Below are positions 15,401 to 22,075 of a DNA stretch of 22,075 bases, in pieces. The DNA is from an uncultured Sphingobacteriaceae bacterium (GTDB lineage Bacteria > Bacteroidota > Bacteroidia > Sphingobacteriales > Sphingobacteriaceae): contig CAMLLO010000055.1 of the NCBI GenBank assembly GCA_946480915.1, forward strand, positions 1 to 22,075, read 5' to 3'. The translations under genes were made by a program, and so were the position numbers. Below the pieces are notes generated by a model. The model did no database searches. It had not been told where the DNA came from and saw only the letters and a list, made by a program, of their open reading frames with translations. The first letter of the stretch is position 1; each line of letters opens with the position of its first letter.

Positions 15401-15987
15401 TTTTGACCAATGTGAGTTGAACCATCAGGATATGTCCAGGTATAGGTTCCAACTATTGTTGGACTTGAAGTAAGGGTTAATGTTGAGCCCGCACAAAGTT
15501 GCGATGTGCTGGTAGCGCTTGCCGGACTATTACTACTGGCGCTTACAAAAGGTATTGCACTGATCGTATAAGTATTCGCGTCGTTTCCTGGTTTAGTATA
15601 GGTTACATAATAAATACCGTCGGCAGCTCCTGTTAAACAAAGTGATTGGTTCACAAGTGCTTGGGGGACGCAGTTTACCGTATAAGATCCTGAATTATCG
15701 CTTAAGTCGAACCTGACGCCCAAAGAATTAGGGCCAAGGATAATTTTAAACTGTATCGAGTTGTCTGTAGTGCTACAGCAAGATCCGGATTCCCTTTTCA
15801 GTCCAGTCAGGGTTTTGGAACTTGTATTCGTAAGATCGAACACGTAGACTGGAAGCGATGGACACGAAGGTTGAGCCTGGGCCATCGCATTATTGGCAAA
15901 AGCTAAACTAACAAATAAGAATATCGGCACAAATTTCAATGCCTTTAGCCTCTTCAGAAGAAAACTTAGATTAAGTAAATATCCCAT
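9472..15987 (-). CDS. Giant multi-Ig adhesin with type B T9SS (CHU_C) sorting domain
   Basis: A 2171-residue secreted protein. A signal peptide (core PIFLFVSLAFANNAMAQA) is followed by an N-terminal region (about 40-239). Sixteen Ig-like units of the CHU_C-associated kind cover 240-1585, each with the frame APxVT...(I)TECE...QTLDAR...TWY...SGG...TYYAE...GTC...RTPVTLTI and usually two Cys. Next come two PKD-like domains (about 1586-1768), a linker domain to about 1855, a cadherin-like domain (GNDSF...NDRDPDG...FTYEACD, about 1856-1950) and a Calx-beta-like domain (about 1950-2055). The C-terminal sorting domain begins SPNEDGIGNDEF at 2077 and contains VVIFNRWGNEVF, DGVYYYLIYT and KGYFILKRKK. 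It should be exported by the type IX system and act as a cell-surface adhesin or gliding-associated filament. The downstream PorP/SprF gene overlaps its stop. The ATG at 15987 gives the signal peptide. Confidence 0.93.
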   Translation of the reverse strand: MGYLLNLSFLLKRLKALKFVPIFLFVSLAFANNAMAQAQPSCPSLPVYVFDLTNTSSKTLTGLKRESGSCCSTTDNSIQFKIILGPNSLGVRFDLSDNSGSYTVNCVPQALVNQSLCLTGAADGIYYVTYTKPGNDANTYTISAIPFVSASSNSPASATSTSQLCAGSTLTLTSSPTIVGTYTWTYPDGSTHIGQNQTITNATSANNGTYTVKITNATVCLTSASATATTDVNINARPAAPSWIGNQSVCENGTPQTLTATASVPSGTNIVWYSTATGGSSVSPTLTSTSPTFTTFYAEAVDAVTGCTSTSRTAVGLTINPRSAAPTVSKSFITECEKSPLQTLDARSVLVSSTGVTWYDAASGGSLVTPTWNTVGVAKTYYAEYFNGTCPSSTRTPVTLTITPAPAAPVVTLPSITECEKSPAQTLDARSVLSNPTGVTWYDAASGGSVVTPTWNTVGVAKTFYAEYSNGTCPSVTRTPVTLTITPAPVPPAVTQPSITECEKSPVQTLDARSVLSSSTGVTWYDAASGGSVVTPTWNTVGVPKTYYAEYSNGTCSSATRTPVTLTITPAPVPPAVTQSSITECEKNPLQTLDARSVLSSSTGVTWYDAASGGSVVTPTWNTVGIAKTYYAEYSNGTCPSATRTPVTLTITPAPVPPAVTQSSITECEKNPLQTLDARSVLSSSTGVTWYDAASGGSVVTPTWNTVGIAKTYYAEYSNGTCPSATRTPVTLTITPAPVPPAVTQSSITECEKNPLQTLDARSVLSSSTGVTWYDAPSGGSVVTPTWNTVGVAKTYYAEYSNGTCSSAARTPVTLTITPAPTAPVVTLPSITECEKSPVQTLDARSALSNPTGVTWYSATSGGSVIASPTLASVGTVTYYAEYSNGTCSSTSRTPVTLTITPAPAPPVVTLPSITECEKSPLQTLDARSVLSNPTGVTWYDAASGGSLVTPTWNTVGVAKTYYAEYSNGTCSSVSRTAVTLTINPAPPAPSVTSNAITACETNPIQTLDARSVLTSPTGVRWYTSPLSGTPIASPTLNSVGSITYYAEYFNGTCSSVPRTPVTLTINPAPAAPALSGAANITECELGPIQTLNANNALTSTADVTWYTAATGGTIVSSPTLSSVGTISYYAEAKNSTTGCSSLTRTSVTLTINAAPVAPALSGSATIKECEISPVQTLNANNALVSTSGITWYSAATGGTLVSSPTLNSVGSVTYYAEAKNTSGCISLTRTAVTLEITPAPTAPALSASSTITQCETSPIQTLNANNALVSTTGVSWYTSATGGSIVASPTLNSIGSVTYYAEAKNSITGCVSLSRTAVTLTINAAPGAPALSGSANIIECQKSPLQTLNANNALTSSAGVTWYSAATGGTLVSSPTLNTVGTITYYAESQNTTTGCNSLSRTAVTLTISPAPLAPTLLGSGTIAACQENLGQTLDANSALTSTADVTWYTAAKDGNVISNPTLNTVGTVTYFAESKNPLTGCSSASRTPVTLTINAAPPAPVAAGSTNITQCETRPIQTLDARAAFSSSSGILWYAVATGGSSIDSPTLNTAGTITFYAEAVNPTTGCKSLTRTAVTLTIKPSPVVDPIANITPCNNTTVSSITFSSVVPNTTYSWTNSNPAIGLPASGSGNLPSFLATNTTNGPLTATIRVTPMSDGCTGAVRTFTITVPKPLITNSPLSQRICSGTNTTAVPLTSNTTGATLQWSIKSVTGVTGQTVLNGTGTIPVQTLYATGPGTGSITYTITAIANGCQGPSVEYAIDVIPLPTQAKTYGDPTKRYNINAPAPLKGNTAIIGTGRWSQSSGPNTVVIKDPSNPDTEISGHIPGSYEFNWTISNNICVSEKALTLAVNAPPIAGNDSFDQRIGVSINGNVSTNDRDPDGTVLTFTKLTDPSKGSITEFNADGSFIYVPEANFMGTETFTYEACDVDGACVTATVSLSFYPSTIANLTPIKSEVFEGGKVRITAELESPIHEDVTITLAYGGDITNGDYSLSGNLTLTIKAGQTKTSEQVQILAVRDGIKEIDETLLVTINTLSSKYVDKGTGSEIIIHDVFPTNNPPSGKDENADIRPDPMTSPNEDGIGNDEFFIYNISAYPDNEVVIFNRWGNEVFRMKNYDNYDKAFRGKANTGVLTNTRQDLVDGVYYYLIYTKTPGNVTKLNKGYFILKRKK
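11233..15270 (-). repeat. Array of 16 Ig-like coding repeats, 249-258 bp each
   Basis: The array covers residues 240-1585 of the giant adhesin. Unit 1 (15016-15270) is divergent. Units 2-10 (12775-15015) are each exactly 83 codons and carry QTLDARSVL and GTC. Units 11-16 (11233-12774) are 85-86 codons and carry mostly QTLNANNAL and TGC. Units 5 (14020-14268) and 6 (13771-14019) are identical in protein, and in DNA differ at one base within a 249-base comparison. Similarity falls with distance from this centre, as expected for growth of the array by recent internal duplication. Confidence 0.9.
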
Positions 15988-16356
15988 TTGTATATAGACT
16001 TCTTAGCATTTAGAATCGATAGAATGTTCCTTTTACGTTGCTGTCCTGATTTAGGTTTCGTTAAAAGAACAAATATTTAGGTAAAATGAAACCAGATGTC
16101 GAGGGCTTCGATAATGCTCGGCCGAAAAAAAAGCCAAGGTCTCCTAAAAGGTGAGAATATAGATAGACCAGAAAAATGTCATGGATTTTTGTTGGCTTTA
16201 CCTGGTGGTAATAATGGTGTGTTAAATGTGTGGCGGGTATTTTTATCCTCATTTATTGCAATTATTCTACTAGTTGGGGATTTTTTGTAACGTCATGAGT
16301 TAAATTTTCGTACAAGATGCAATATGCTGGGCTTTAAAGATTATATAAAAGGTTAA
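15988..16356. other. 369-bp divergent intergenic region between two giant surface-protein genes
   Basis: It must hold both divergent promoters. I found no exact TAnnTTTG with a correctly spaced TTG for either gene; the nearest words are TAAATATTTG (minus strand, about 16071-16080) and TAAATTTTCG (plus strand, about 16301-16310), neither convincing. Two overlapping open frames of 63-64 codons exist on opposite strands (16061-16252 and 16096-16290) but lack protein-like composition and are probably chance. The right end forms a hairpin around the plus-strand start codon. Confidence 0.5.
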
Positions 16357-16376
16357 ATGCTGAATATTAACCTTTT
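16347..16376 (+). promoter_or_regulatory. Start-codon hairpin of the Calx-beta protein gene
   Basis: AAAAGGTTAA (16347-16356) is perfectly complementary to TTAACCTTTT (16367-16376), with a 10-base loop whose first three bases are the ATG. The left arm includes the only purine-rich AAAAGG near the start. In the mRNA this hairpin would place the ribosome-binding sequence in a stem and the start codon at the top of it. There is no T tract after it, so it is not a terminator. Confidence 0.6.
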
Positions 16377-19300
16377 ACCAAAATATGTGCTAGGCACTTC
16401 CTCGAAATTGTTATTGCTCTTTAGTGGGGCCGCAATCTTCTTTATTCTGTTTTTTTCTTCAGCTTTTGCCGAAGGAAGCAAAGAGTTGAATCCAAGTGGA
16501 GGACATAGGGTATCTCTTTATTCCTCAACAACGAGTACAACCGGAATTCCATATGCTAACCAGGGGCTTGTAAGAGTTTATGTACAGCAGGATGAAACTA
16601 TATATGTAGGATCAAGTGTTCAGGGATTAGGTAATGGTACGATCTATCTGGTTTCTCCAAACGGTACTGTTTATACCAGCGGTTCTTCTACTACTACTGG
16701 CCGAATTAATACAAGAGCAGAGGAATTGGCCGGGCCTTCACCTAATGCAGGAGGCTATACACCTTACACCAGAAAAGCGTTATCTTCGGAAGCGGGCGTA
16801 TGGTCAATCTTTTTCGTCGGCAGTAATGGTACTAATAACGGTACAAATACCCCAAATCAAAAACTTAGTGACGATGTATGGGATCAACCGAATAATTCTC
16901 CTTATATAGCAGCTTTCGATGTTTCGGTTCGCAATGTAGCCAATACTGCCTTTATTCCCGGCCGTGCTTATATGAATTTGTTGGAAGGCACCCTAGGGGA
17001 TTTTGACGGAAAGTTTACCGGAAAACTTAAAGTGCTTACCAATGACGGCTATATCTATGATGTAAACGCAAATGGATTGGCGGGTAATGCTTTTGCGTTT
17101 TTTTCTAATAACAAAGGTTTTAAAAGTGGGGCTAATCCCAGTTACTTAAGCCAGGATGGTACCTCAATAGCCACTGTTCAGAATCCACTCGATGCAGATA
17201 CACCCTCTGATATAACTCATAAATTATTTTTTAATACTCCGGCCACCGATCTCCCTGCATCAGCATCGGCAAGAACAACGGATGGCCTGGCAGCAACTTT
17301 GGGATCAGCAGGTACAACTTGGTTGAAAACAAACCCGGTAAGTCCTGAGCTCACTAATTTTTCTTTTGTTGGTAAAGAAGGTACAGCCTACCAAGCAGGT
17401 GCAATAAGCACGATGGGTGGATATTTTCTTTTTGATGCTAATCAGACAGGCAATTACAGTATAAAAATTGATGCTAATAAGGATGGTGATTTTACCGATG
17501 CCTCGGACCGGATTATTACAAATTCTGCCATAATTGGAACCAATACGGTTTTTTGGGATGGACTGGACGGCGCCGGAACTTCACTGACAGGTTCATACAC
17601 TAGCTCGGCGATGCAGGTTGTTTTACGTGCAGGGGAAGTGCATTTTCCCTTATTGGATGTGGAGAATAATCCAACAGGAATAATTATTACCCGAACAAAC
17701 GGGGTAGGGTCCGGAGATCAAACCGTATATTGGAACGATTCTAATATCTCTTCAACTTCGAATCCATCCAGTCCATTAAATACATCAGTGAATGGTACCA
17801 GCAGTTCGACCAACGGCCATAAATGGGGATCAACGGGATATAACTCGGGAAGTTTTGGAAATAATAAAGGTCTTGATACCTGGACTTATGTATTCAGTAC
17901 TCCGGTTACACCTTCTGTGCCCATCCAATTTTTGCAGGCTAATTTAGAAGTTCTTCCTGTTACCAAGAGTAAGATTTCAGGTATATGTGTGGGACAGCAG
18001 CAAACGTATACTGTAGCAGTTAGGAATAACGGCCCAAGTGCAGTAGCAGATGCGAAATTTAGTTTCACTTTTCCAGCACAATTAACAGGAGTAGTAGTAA
18101 CACCGGTTTTAACGTCAGGTACGGCAAGTATCGCATCAAGTACCATATTAGGGAGTCAATATGATGCCTCTTTAAATATGGACAATGCCTCTGTGTTGAC
18201 ATTTACAATCACTGGCACTGTTTCCTCTTTACCTGCTGCTAATACCCTTAGTGTTACGGCAAGTATCATGAGACCTGCAGATGTTTATGACTCTGATGCA
18301 ACAAATACCGATTCTGCAGTGCCTGCAGATGCTCAATCTGAATGTGACTCTGCTCCAAGCGGTGCTGGCTGTAATAATATTCAAACGGATTCTACTCCTG
18401 TCTATGTTAGTAATATAAGTATAGCCGCTAGCTCAGAGGCAGAAGGCTCTGGAGGAACGCACAACATGGCATTCACTGTTTCTCTATCAGCAGCTAACCC
18501 AAATTGCGACATTACTGTTAACTATGCTATTACTAACGGTACAACAACAAGTTCTGATTTTGGCTCTACTCTCAGTGGAACTGTTACCATACCTGCCGGA
18601 CAAACAAGTAAGACTCTGAGTGTTGCAATAGCAACGGATCAAATCATTGAGGCTAATGAAACGTTTACAGTAACCCTTTCTAATCCAAGTAATGGCGGAG
18701 TGATTTCTACCGGCACGGCTACCGGAACAATCTTAGATGATGATAATATTGCAGTAAATAAATCCCTGGTTATTACTGCAACGGATGGAGCGGAAGGAGT
18801 TGCGCCAGGTGCTACTTTCACTATTGGTTTTCCAACAGGGATTACCGCGGATGAAGATACTGAAATTGCCTATACACTTGGAGGTACAGCGACTGGTAAC
18901 GGCGACGATTACACTGGTGCCATAACCGGAACAATAATTATTCCCGCTCTTACAAATAGTGTTACCATCACGCTTCCAGTTATCGATGATGTAGTATTGG
19001 AAGGAACAGAAACCATAATTGTAAACACCGGAACCATTACAACCCCCTACACTGGCATAAGCGTATCTAATTCTCCGATAACCTTAAATATTGCTGACGA
19101 CGACAATGCCATTTTAATTAGCGGCCCTGCGCAAGTCGTAGAAGGTAACAATGGCATAACCTACGTAACATTCAGAGTATCACTGGATATCACCACGAGT
19201 AGTGCTTTTACAGTAGATTATACAACAGAAGATGACGTTGCAACAGTACTTGATAACGACTATGTTGCAAGTTCAGGCACATTGAATTTTTCAGGAACCA

Positions 19301-22075
19301 ATCCCGGGGAATATTATGATCTTCAAATAGCTATCAACGGAGATTACAAAATTGAAGGGAATGAATCTTTCAAAGTTAAGTTAGTAAATCTCTCCAATAA
19401 TTTCGGTGGTTTATTAACCATTAGTGGTTCTCCGGCTACCATGTCAATTCTTGACGACGATAATAATGCTGCCAATAAGACCATCACCATAACAAAAAAC
19501 GACGGTTCAGAAGGTGGTTCGGATGCAGAGTTTATATTCAGTTTTCCTTCGGGGGTATCCACAGATGCTGCTACTACTATCAGCTATACCCTCAGTGGTG
19601 TGGCAGCCGGAAATGGTACCGATTATAACGGTGTAACTACCGGAACAGTCACCATTGCAGCCGGAGCTAACAGTGGATCTTTTTCACGTACTATCGTTGA
19701 CGATTTAATTATTGAAGATTCTGAAACAGTTACCGTTACTACCGGAACTGTTACAAACAGTAAGTACAATGGTATTGGAGTTTCAAATTCGCCTTTTTCA
19801 CTAAATATTATTGATAATGATAATACTGTTGCAAATAATACAATCACATTAAGTACCGTACTTGATGGATCGGAACCATCTTCTAATGGTCAATTTAAGG
19901 TAAGTTATCCTGCCGGGATTATCCGGTCGACTCCCACAACCGTGAACTATAGCATAGGTGGTAGTTCTACTAATGGCGTAGACTATACTACACTTTCAGG
20001 TTCTGTCATTATTCCGGCGAATACCAATTCTGCTACTATAGATGTATCAGTAATAGATGATCAAATCGTTGAAGCGACAGAAACGGTATCCCTAACCTTA
20101 ACCTCAGCTAACAGCGGAAGCGTTTCATTAAATGTTAGCCCCGCGGGTGCGCAAACTATAAATATTACCGATAATGATAATATTCCCGCAAATAATATTA
20201 TTACACTTACAAAGGTCTCGGATGCGGAAGAGGGGTTGGTAGACGGTGAATTTAAAGTGAGTTTCCCTTCAGGATATGTAAGTTCTGTGCCCACTACAGT
20301 AGATTATGTAATTACAGGCACTGCAGTAAATAGTACAGATTACACAACTCTAACTGGCCAGGTAATTATTCCTGCAGGTTCAAACTCTGCCAATATCGAT
20401 ATTTTAGTTTCTGATGACCTTATCATTGAACCTACTGAAACGGTAAGTCTGCGTTTATCTACAGCAATGAATTCAATATCGACGTTGTCGGTTAATCCTT
20501 TAACAACGGTAACTGCCGATCTTCGGGATAATGATAATATTGCGAGTAACAGTATTATCACTTTAACTAAAGTATCTGATGGGGCCGAGCCAGGAACAAA
20601 TGTTCAATTTAAGGTAAGTTACCCTGCAGGAGTAACTAGTGCAGCAGCTACTACGATTAATTATGTGATTTCAGGCACTGCGATTAATGGCACAGACTAC
20701 GGCACTTTAGCCACATCTATAACCATTCCGGCCGGAGTTAACTTCGCCACTATTGACCCAATTGTTACTGATGATCAATCGATTGAGGCTACAGAAACAA
20801 TTATTTTAACGTTAAACACAGCCACAAATAGTATAAGTGTACCTGGATTGACGGTAAATCCAACCACAGGGATTAGTGCAGATATCGTTGATGATGATAA
20901 TACTCCTGCAAATACTACAATCACCTTAACCAAAACAGCTGATGGAGAAGAGCTTGGAAACAATGCTCAGTTTACTTTAAGTTTTCCACCCGGAATCAGT
21001 AATTCGGCACCCACAACCGTAAATTACGCAATTAGTGGAACTGCTACTAACGGCACTGATTATACATTGCTAAATAATACTACAGTTACCATACCCGCTA
21101 ACACCAATTCTGTAGTTATTGATGTTACTGTCTCGGATGATTTAACTATTGAACCTACCGAAACGGTAAGTATTGATTTGGAGTCAGCTTCCAGCAGTAC
21201 TATTTCTGATATAACCTTAGAACCGGTTGCCGCCGTAACTGCAGATATCGTAGACAATGATAATACCATTGCTAACAAAACCATTGTCATAACAAAGGTG
21301 AACGGGGTTGAAGGAATGCTGAATGGTAGCTTTAAGTTCAGCTTTCCTCCAGGGATTGTTGCAAGTGCCCCTACTGTAATTTCTTTTTATCTTACCGGAA
21401 CAGCGAGTGGAGGTGGAACTGATTATACAGCATCACCTTCATCTGTGTCAGTTACTATTCCGGCCGGGCAAAATAGTGTAAATCTGCCTTTAATAATCCT
21501 GGAAGATGATATTATTGAAGATATAGAGACTGTAACTTTAACTACAACTGCGGTTAGTAACAGCGATCTGGCAGGGATAGTGATAAGCAATTCACCACAA
21601 ACTTTAACTATATCAGATAACGATGACTACACCACATTAGCGGTGAGTGATGCAACAGTAACTGAAGGAAACTCGGGTTTTGTATCTATGAACTTTACGG
21701 TAAGCCTGGCAAAAGCTACTGGCCGAAGCTTTTCTGTAAAATACACGACTGAAGACGGTACTGCTACGACAGCCGGTAACGATTATTTAAGCAAGCAGGA
21801 TGTATTAAACTTCTCTGGAATGCCGGGCGAATCCTTTATCGTTTCTATTCAGGTTAAAGGCGATCAGATGATCGAGATGAACGAAACATTCAAACTAAAG
21901 CTTTACGATCTTTCTGACTCATTTGGCGGACGCCTAACTTTCGCCAATTCTACTTCCACCGGCACGATTACTGATGATGATCTGATCCCTGCAAATGTCA
22001 ATGTTACAATCAGTCAAACTAACGGTTCTGAAACCGGTCCGGTACCAGGATCATTTACCTTTAGTTTCCCAGCAG
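16357..22075 (+). CDS. Giant secreted Calx-beta repeat protein, 3' end beyond window
   Basis: At least 1906 residues, open to the window end. An in-frame TAA directly precedes the ATG at 16357, and a signal peptide follows at once (core LLLLFSGAAIFFILFFSSAFA, cleavage near AFA|EG, residue 38). Residues about 39-525 form a region I cannot assign; it resembles N-terminal parts of other Bacteroidota surface proteins and has a calcium-loop-like DANKDGDFTDASD at 372-384 followed by FWDGLDGAG. Residues about 529-680 look like a DUF11 domain (VAVRNNGPSAVADAKF). From about 687 onward come at least ten Calx-beta modules of about 115-121 residues ending in (D/N)DDN-type acidic turns, with an eleventh begun. 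Such proteins are usually T9SS-exported, calcium-stiffened surface adhesins. The C-terminal sorting domain, which would settle the route, is outside the window. A divergent giant adhesin gene lies upstream. Confidence 0.92.
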   Translation, partial: MLNINLLPKYVLGTSSKLLLLFSGAAIFFILFFSSAFAEGSKELNPSGGHRVSLYSSTTSTTGIPYANQGLVRVYVQQDETIYVGSSVQGLGNGTIYLVSPNGTVYTSGSSTTTGRINTRAEELAGPSPNAGGYTPYTRKALSSEAGVWSIFFVGSNGTNNGTNTPNQKLSDDVWDQPNNSPYIAAFDVSVRNVANTAFIPGRAYMNLLEGTLGDFDGKFTGKLKVLTNDGYIYDVNANGLAGNAFAFFSNNKGFKSGANPSYLSQDGTSIATVQNPLDADTPSDITHKLFFNTPATDLPASASARTTDGLAATLGSAGTTWLKTNPVSPELTNFSFVGKEGTAYQAGAISTMGGYFLFDANQTGNYSIKIDANKDGDFTDASDRIITNSAIIGTNTVFWDGLDGAGTSLTGSYTSSAMQVVLRAGEVHFPLLDVENNPTGIIITRTNGVGSGDQTVYWNDSNISSTSNPSSPLNTSVNGTSSSTNGHKWGSTGYNSGSFGNNKGLDTWTYVFSTPVTPSVPIQFLQANLEVLPVTKSKISGICVGQQQTYTVAVRNNGPSAVADAKFSFTFPAQLTGVVVTPVLTSGTASIASSTILGSQYDASLNMDNASVLTFTITGTVSSLPAANTLSVTASIMRPADVYDSDATNTDSAVPADAQSECDSAPSGAGCNNIQTDSTPVYVSNISIAASSEAEGSGGTHNMAFTVSLSAANPNCDITVNYAITNGTTTSSDFGSTLSGTVTIPAGQTSKTLSVAIATDQIIEANETFTVTLSNPSNGGVISTGTATGTILDDDNIAVNKSLVITATDGAEGVAPGATFTIGFPTGITADEDTEIAYTLGGTATGNGDDYTGAITGTIIIPALTNSVTITLPVIDDVVLEGTETIIVNTGTITTPYTGISVSNSPITLNIADDDNAILISGPAQVVEGNNGITYVTFRVSLDITTSSAFTVDYTTEDDVATVLDNDYVASSGTLNFSGTNPGEYYDLQIAINGDYKIEGNESFKVKLVNLSNNFGGLLTISGSPATMSILDDDNNAANKTITITKNDGSEGGSDAEFIFSFPSGVSTDAATTISYTLSGVAAGNGTDYNGVTTGTVTIAAGANSGSFSRTIVDDLIIEDSETVTVTTGTVTNSKYNGIGVSNSPFSLNIIDNDNTVANNTITLSTVLDGSEPSSNGQFKVSYPAGIIRSTPTTVNYSIGGSSTNGVDYTTLSGSVIIPANTNSATIDVSVIDDQIVEATETVSLTLTSANSGSVSLNVSPAGAQTINITDNDNIPANNIITLTKVSDAEEGLVDGEFKVSFPSGYVSSVPTTVDYVITGTAVNSTDYTTLTGQVIIPAGSNSANIDILVSDDLIIEPTETVSLRLSTAMNSISTLSVNPLTTVTADLRDNDNIASNSIITLTKVSDGAEPGTNVQFKVSYPAGVTSAAATTINYVISGTAINGTDYGTLATSITIPAGVNFATIDPIVTDDQSIEATETIILTLNTATNSISVPGLTVNPTTGISADIVDDDNTPANTTITLTKTADGEELGNNAQFTLSFPPGISNSAPTTVNYAISGTATNGTDYTLLNNTTVTIPANTNSVVIDVTVSDDLTIEPTETVSIDLESASSSTISDITLEPVAAVTADIVDNDNTIANKTIVITKVNGVEGMLNGSFKFSFPPGIVASAPTVISFYLTGTASGGGTDYTASPSSVSVTIPAGQNSVNLPLIILEDDIIEDIETVTLTTTAVSNSDLAGIVISNSPQTLTISDNDDYTTLAVSDATVTEGNSGFVSMNFTVSLAKATGRSFSVKYTTEDGTATTAGNDYLSKQDVLNFSGMPGESFIVSIQVKGDQMIEMNETFKLKLYDLSDSFGGRLTFANSTSTGTITDDDLIPANVNVTISQTNGSETGPVPGSFTFSFPA
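18415..22075 (+). repeat. Tandem Calx-beta modules, about 345-363 bp each
   Basis: Approximate module starts are 18415, 18760, 19108, 19468, 19831, 20191, 20549, 20911, 21274, 21634 and 21997 (partial). Each has the core pattern ...(V/I)xYxIxGTAxxxxDY...VTIPAGxxS...VxDDxxIExxETVxL... followed by an acidic turn such as DDDN or DNDN and a linker like xxANxTITL. Modules 3 and 10 instead carry a NFSG..GE insertion and an (N/D)(N/S)FGG segment. DNA identity between modules is modest, so the array is older than the near-identical Ig repeats of the neighbouring gene. Confidence 0.85.

Noticed and set aside
16061..16290. Two small genes in the intergenic region between the giant genes
   Set aside because: The 63- and 64-codon frames overlap on opposite strands, lack protein-like composition and have no visible start context.
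17886..21290. Series of 60-86 codon minus-strand open frames across the Calx-beta array
   Set aside because: They are shadows of the plus-strand repeat gene, arising at the same place in each module.

Overview
The window reads as chromosomal DNA of a Bacteroidota member, most likely a Sphingobacteriaceae-type (Pedobacter-like) bacterium. The markers are a type III glutamine synthetase, a Bacteroidota-style TonB protein, a PorP/SprF outer-membrane protein coupled to a giant adhesin with a type B (gliding-motility / CHU_C) type IX secretion sorting domain, and promoter words resembling the Bacteroidota -7 element TAnnTTTG. Genus assignment is inference; no rRNA or other phylogenetic marker gene is present.

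Left third (1-7265): housekeeping genes, all on the minus strand and separated by unusually structured intergenic DNA. They are an SMR-family small exporter of the SugE/Gdx type (341-661), dihydrolipoyl dehydrogenase lpdA (883-2271), a three-helix membrane protein of unknown function (2443-2841), a divergent Bacteroidota-type AIR synthase purM (3709-4887) and type III glutamine synthetase glnN (5094-7265). The 867-bp gap 2842-3708 has no intact gene. It holds a 46-bp perfect palindrome nested in larger inverted repeats, the 3' remnant of a plus-strand gene, and a long hairpin with a T tract. Word-like low-complexity repeats occur near several gene ends (77-153, 260-332, 664-688, 796-876, 4909-4959).

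Middle (7445-9475): a plus-strand TonB-family protein with its own terminator, then the minus-strand PorP/SprF-family protein. The PorP/SprF start overlaps the stop of the upstream giant gene by four bases (ATGA).

Right two thirds (9472-22075): two giant, divergently oriented secreted proteins share a 369-bp intergenic region. The minus-strand one (2171 aa) carries 16 Ig-like repeats of 83-86 aa, then PKD-like, cadherin-like and Calx-beta-like domains and a type B T9SS sorting domain. It looks like a large adhesin exported and anchored with its PorP/SprF partner. The plus-strand one (at least 1906 aa, cut by the window end) has a signal peptide, a novel-looking N-terminal region, a DUF11-like domain and at least ten Calx-beta modules in a non-uniform order. 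Its start codon lies in the loop of a perfect 10-bp hairpin, suggesting translational control.

The most promising points for follow-up are the start-codon hairpin, the palindromic element with its adjacent gene remnant, the recent near-perfect 249-bp duplication inside the Ig array with mosaic neighbouring repeats, and the mixed module order of the Calx-beta array. I found no CRISPR array, tRNA, rRNA, insertion sequence or prophage.
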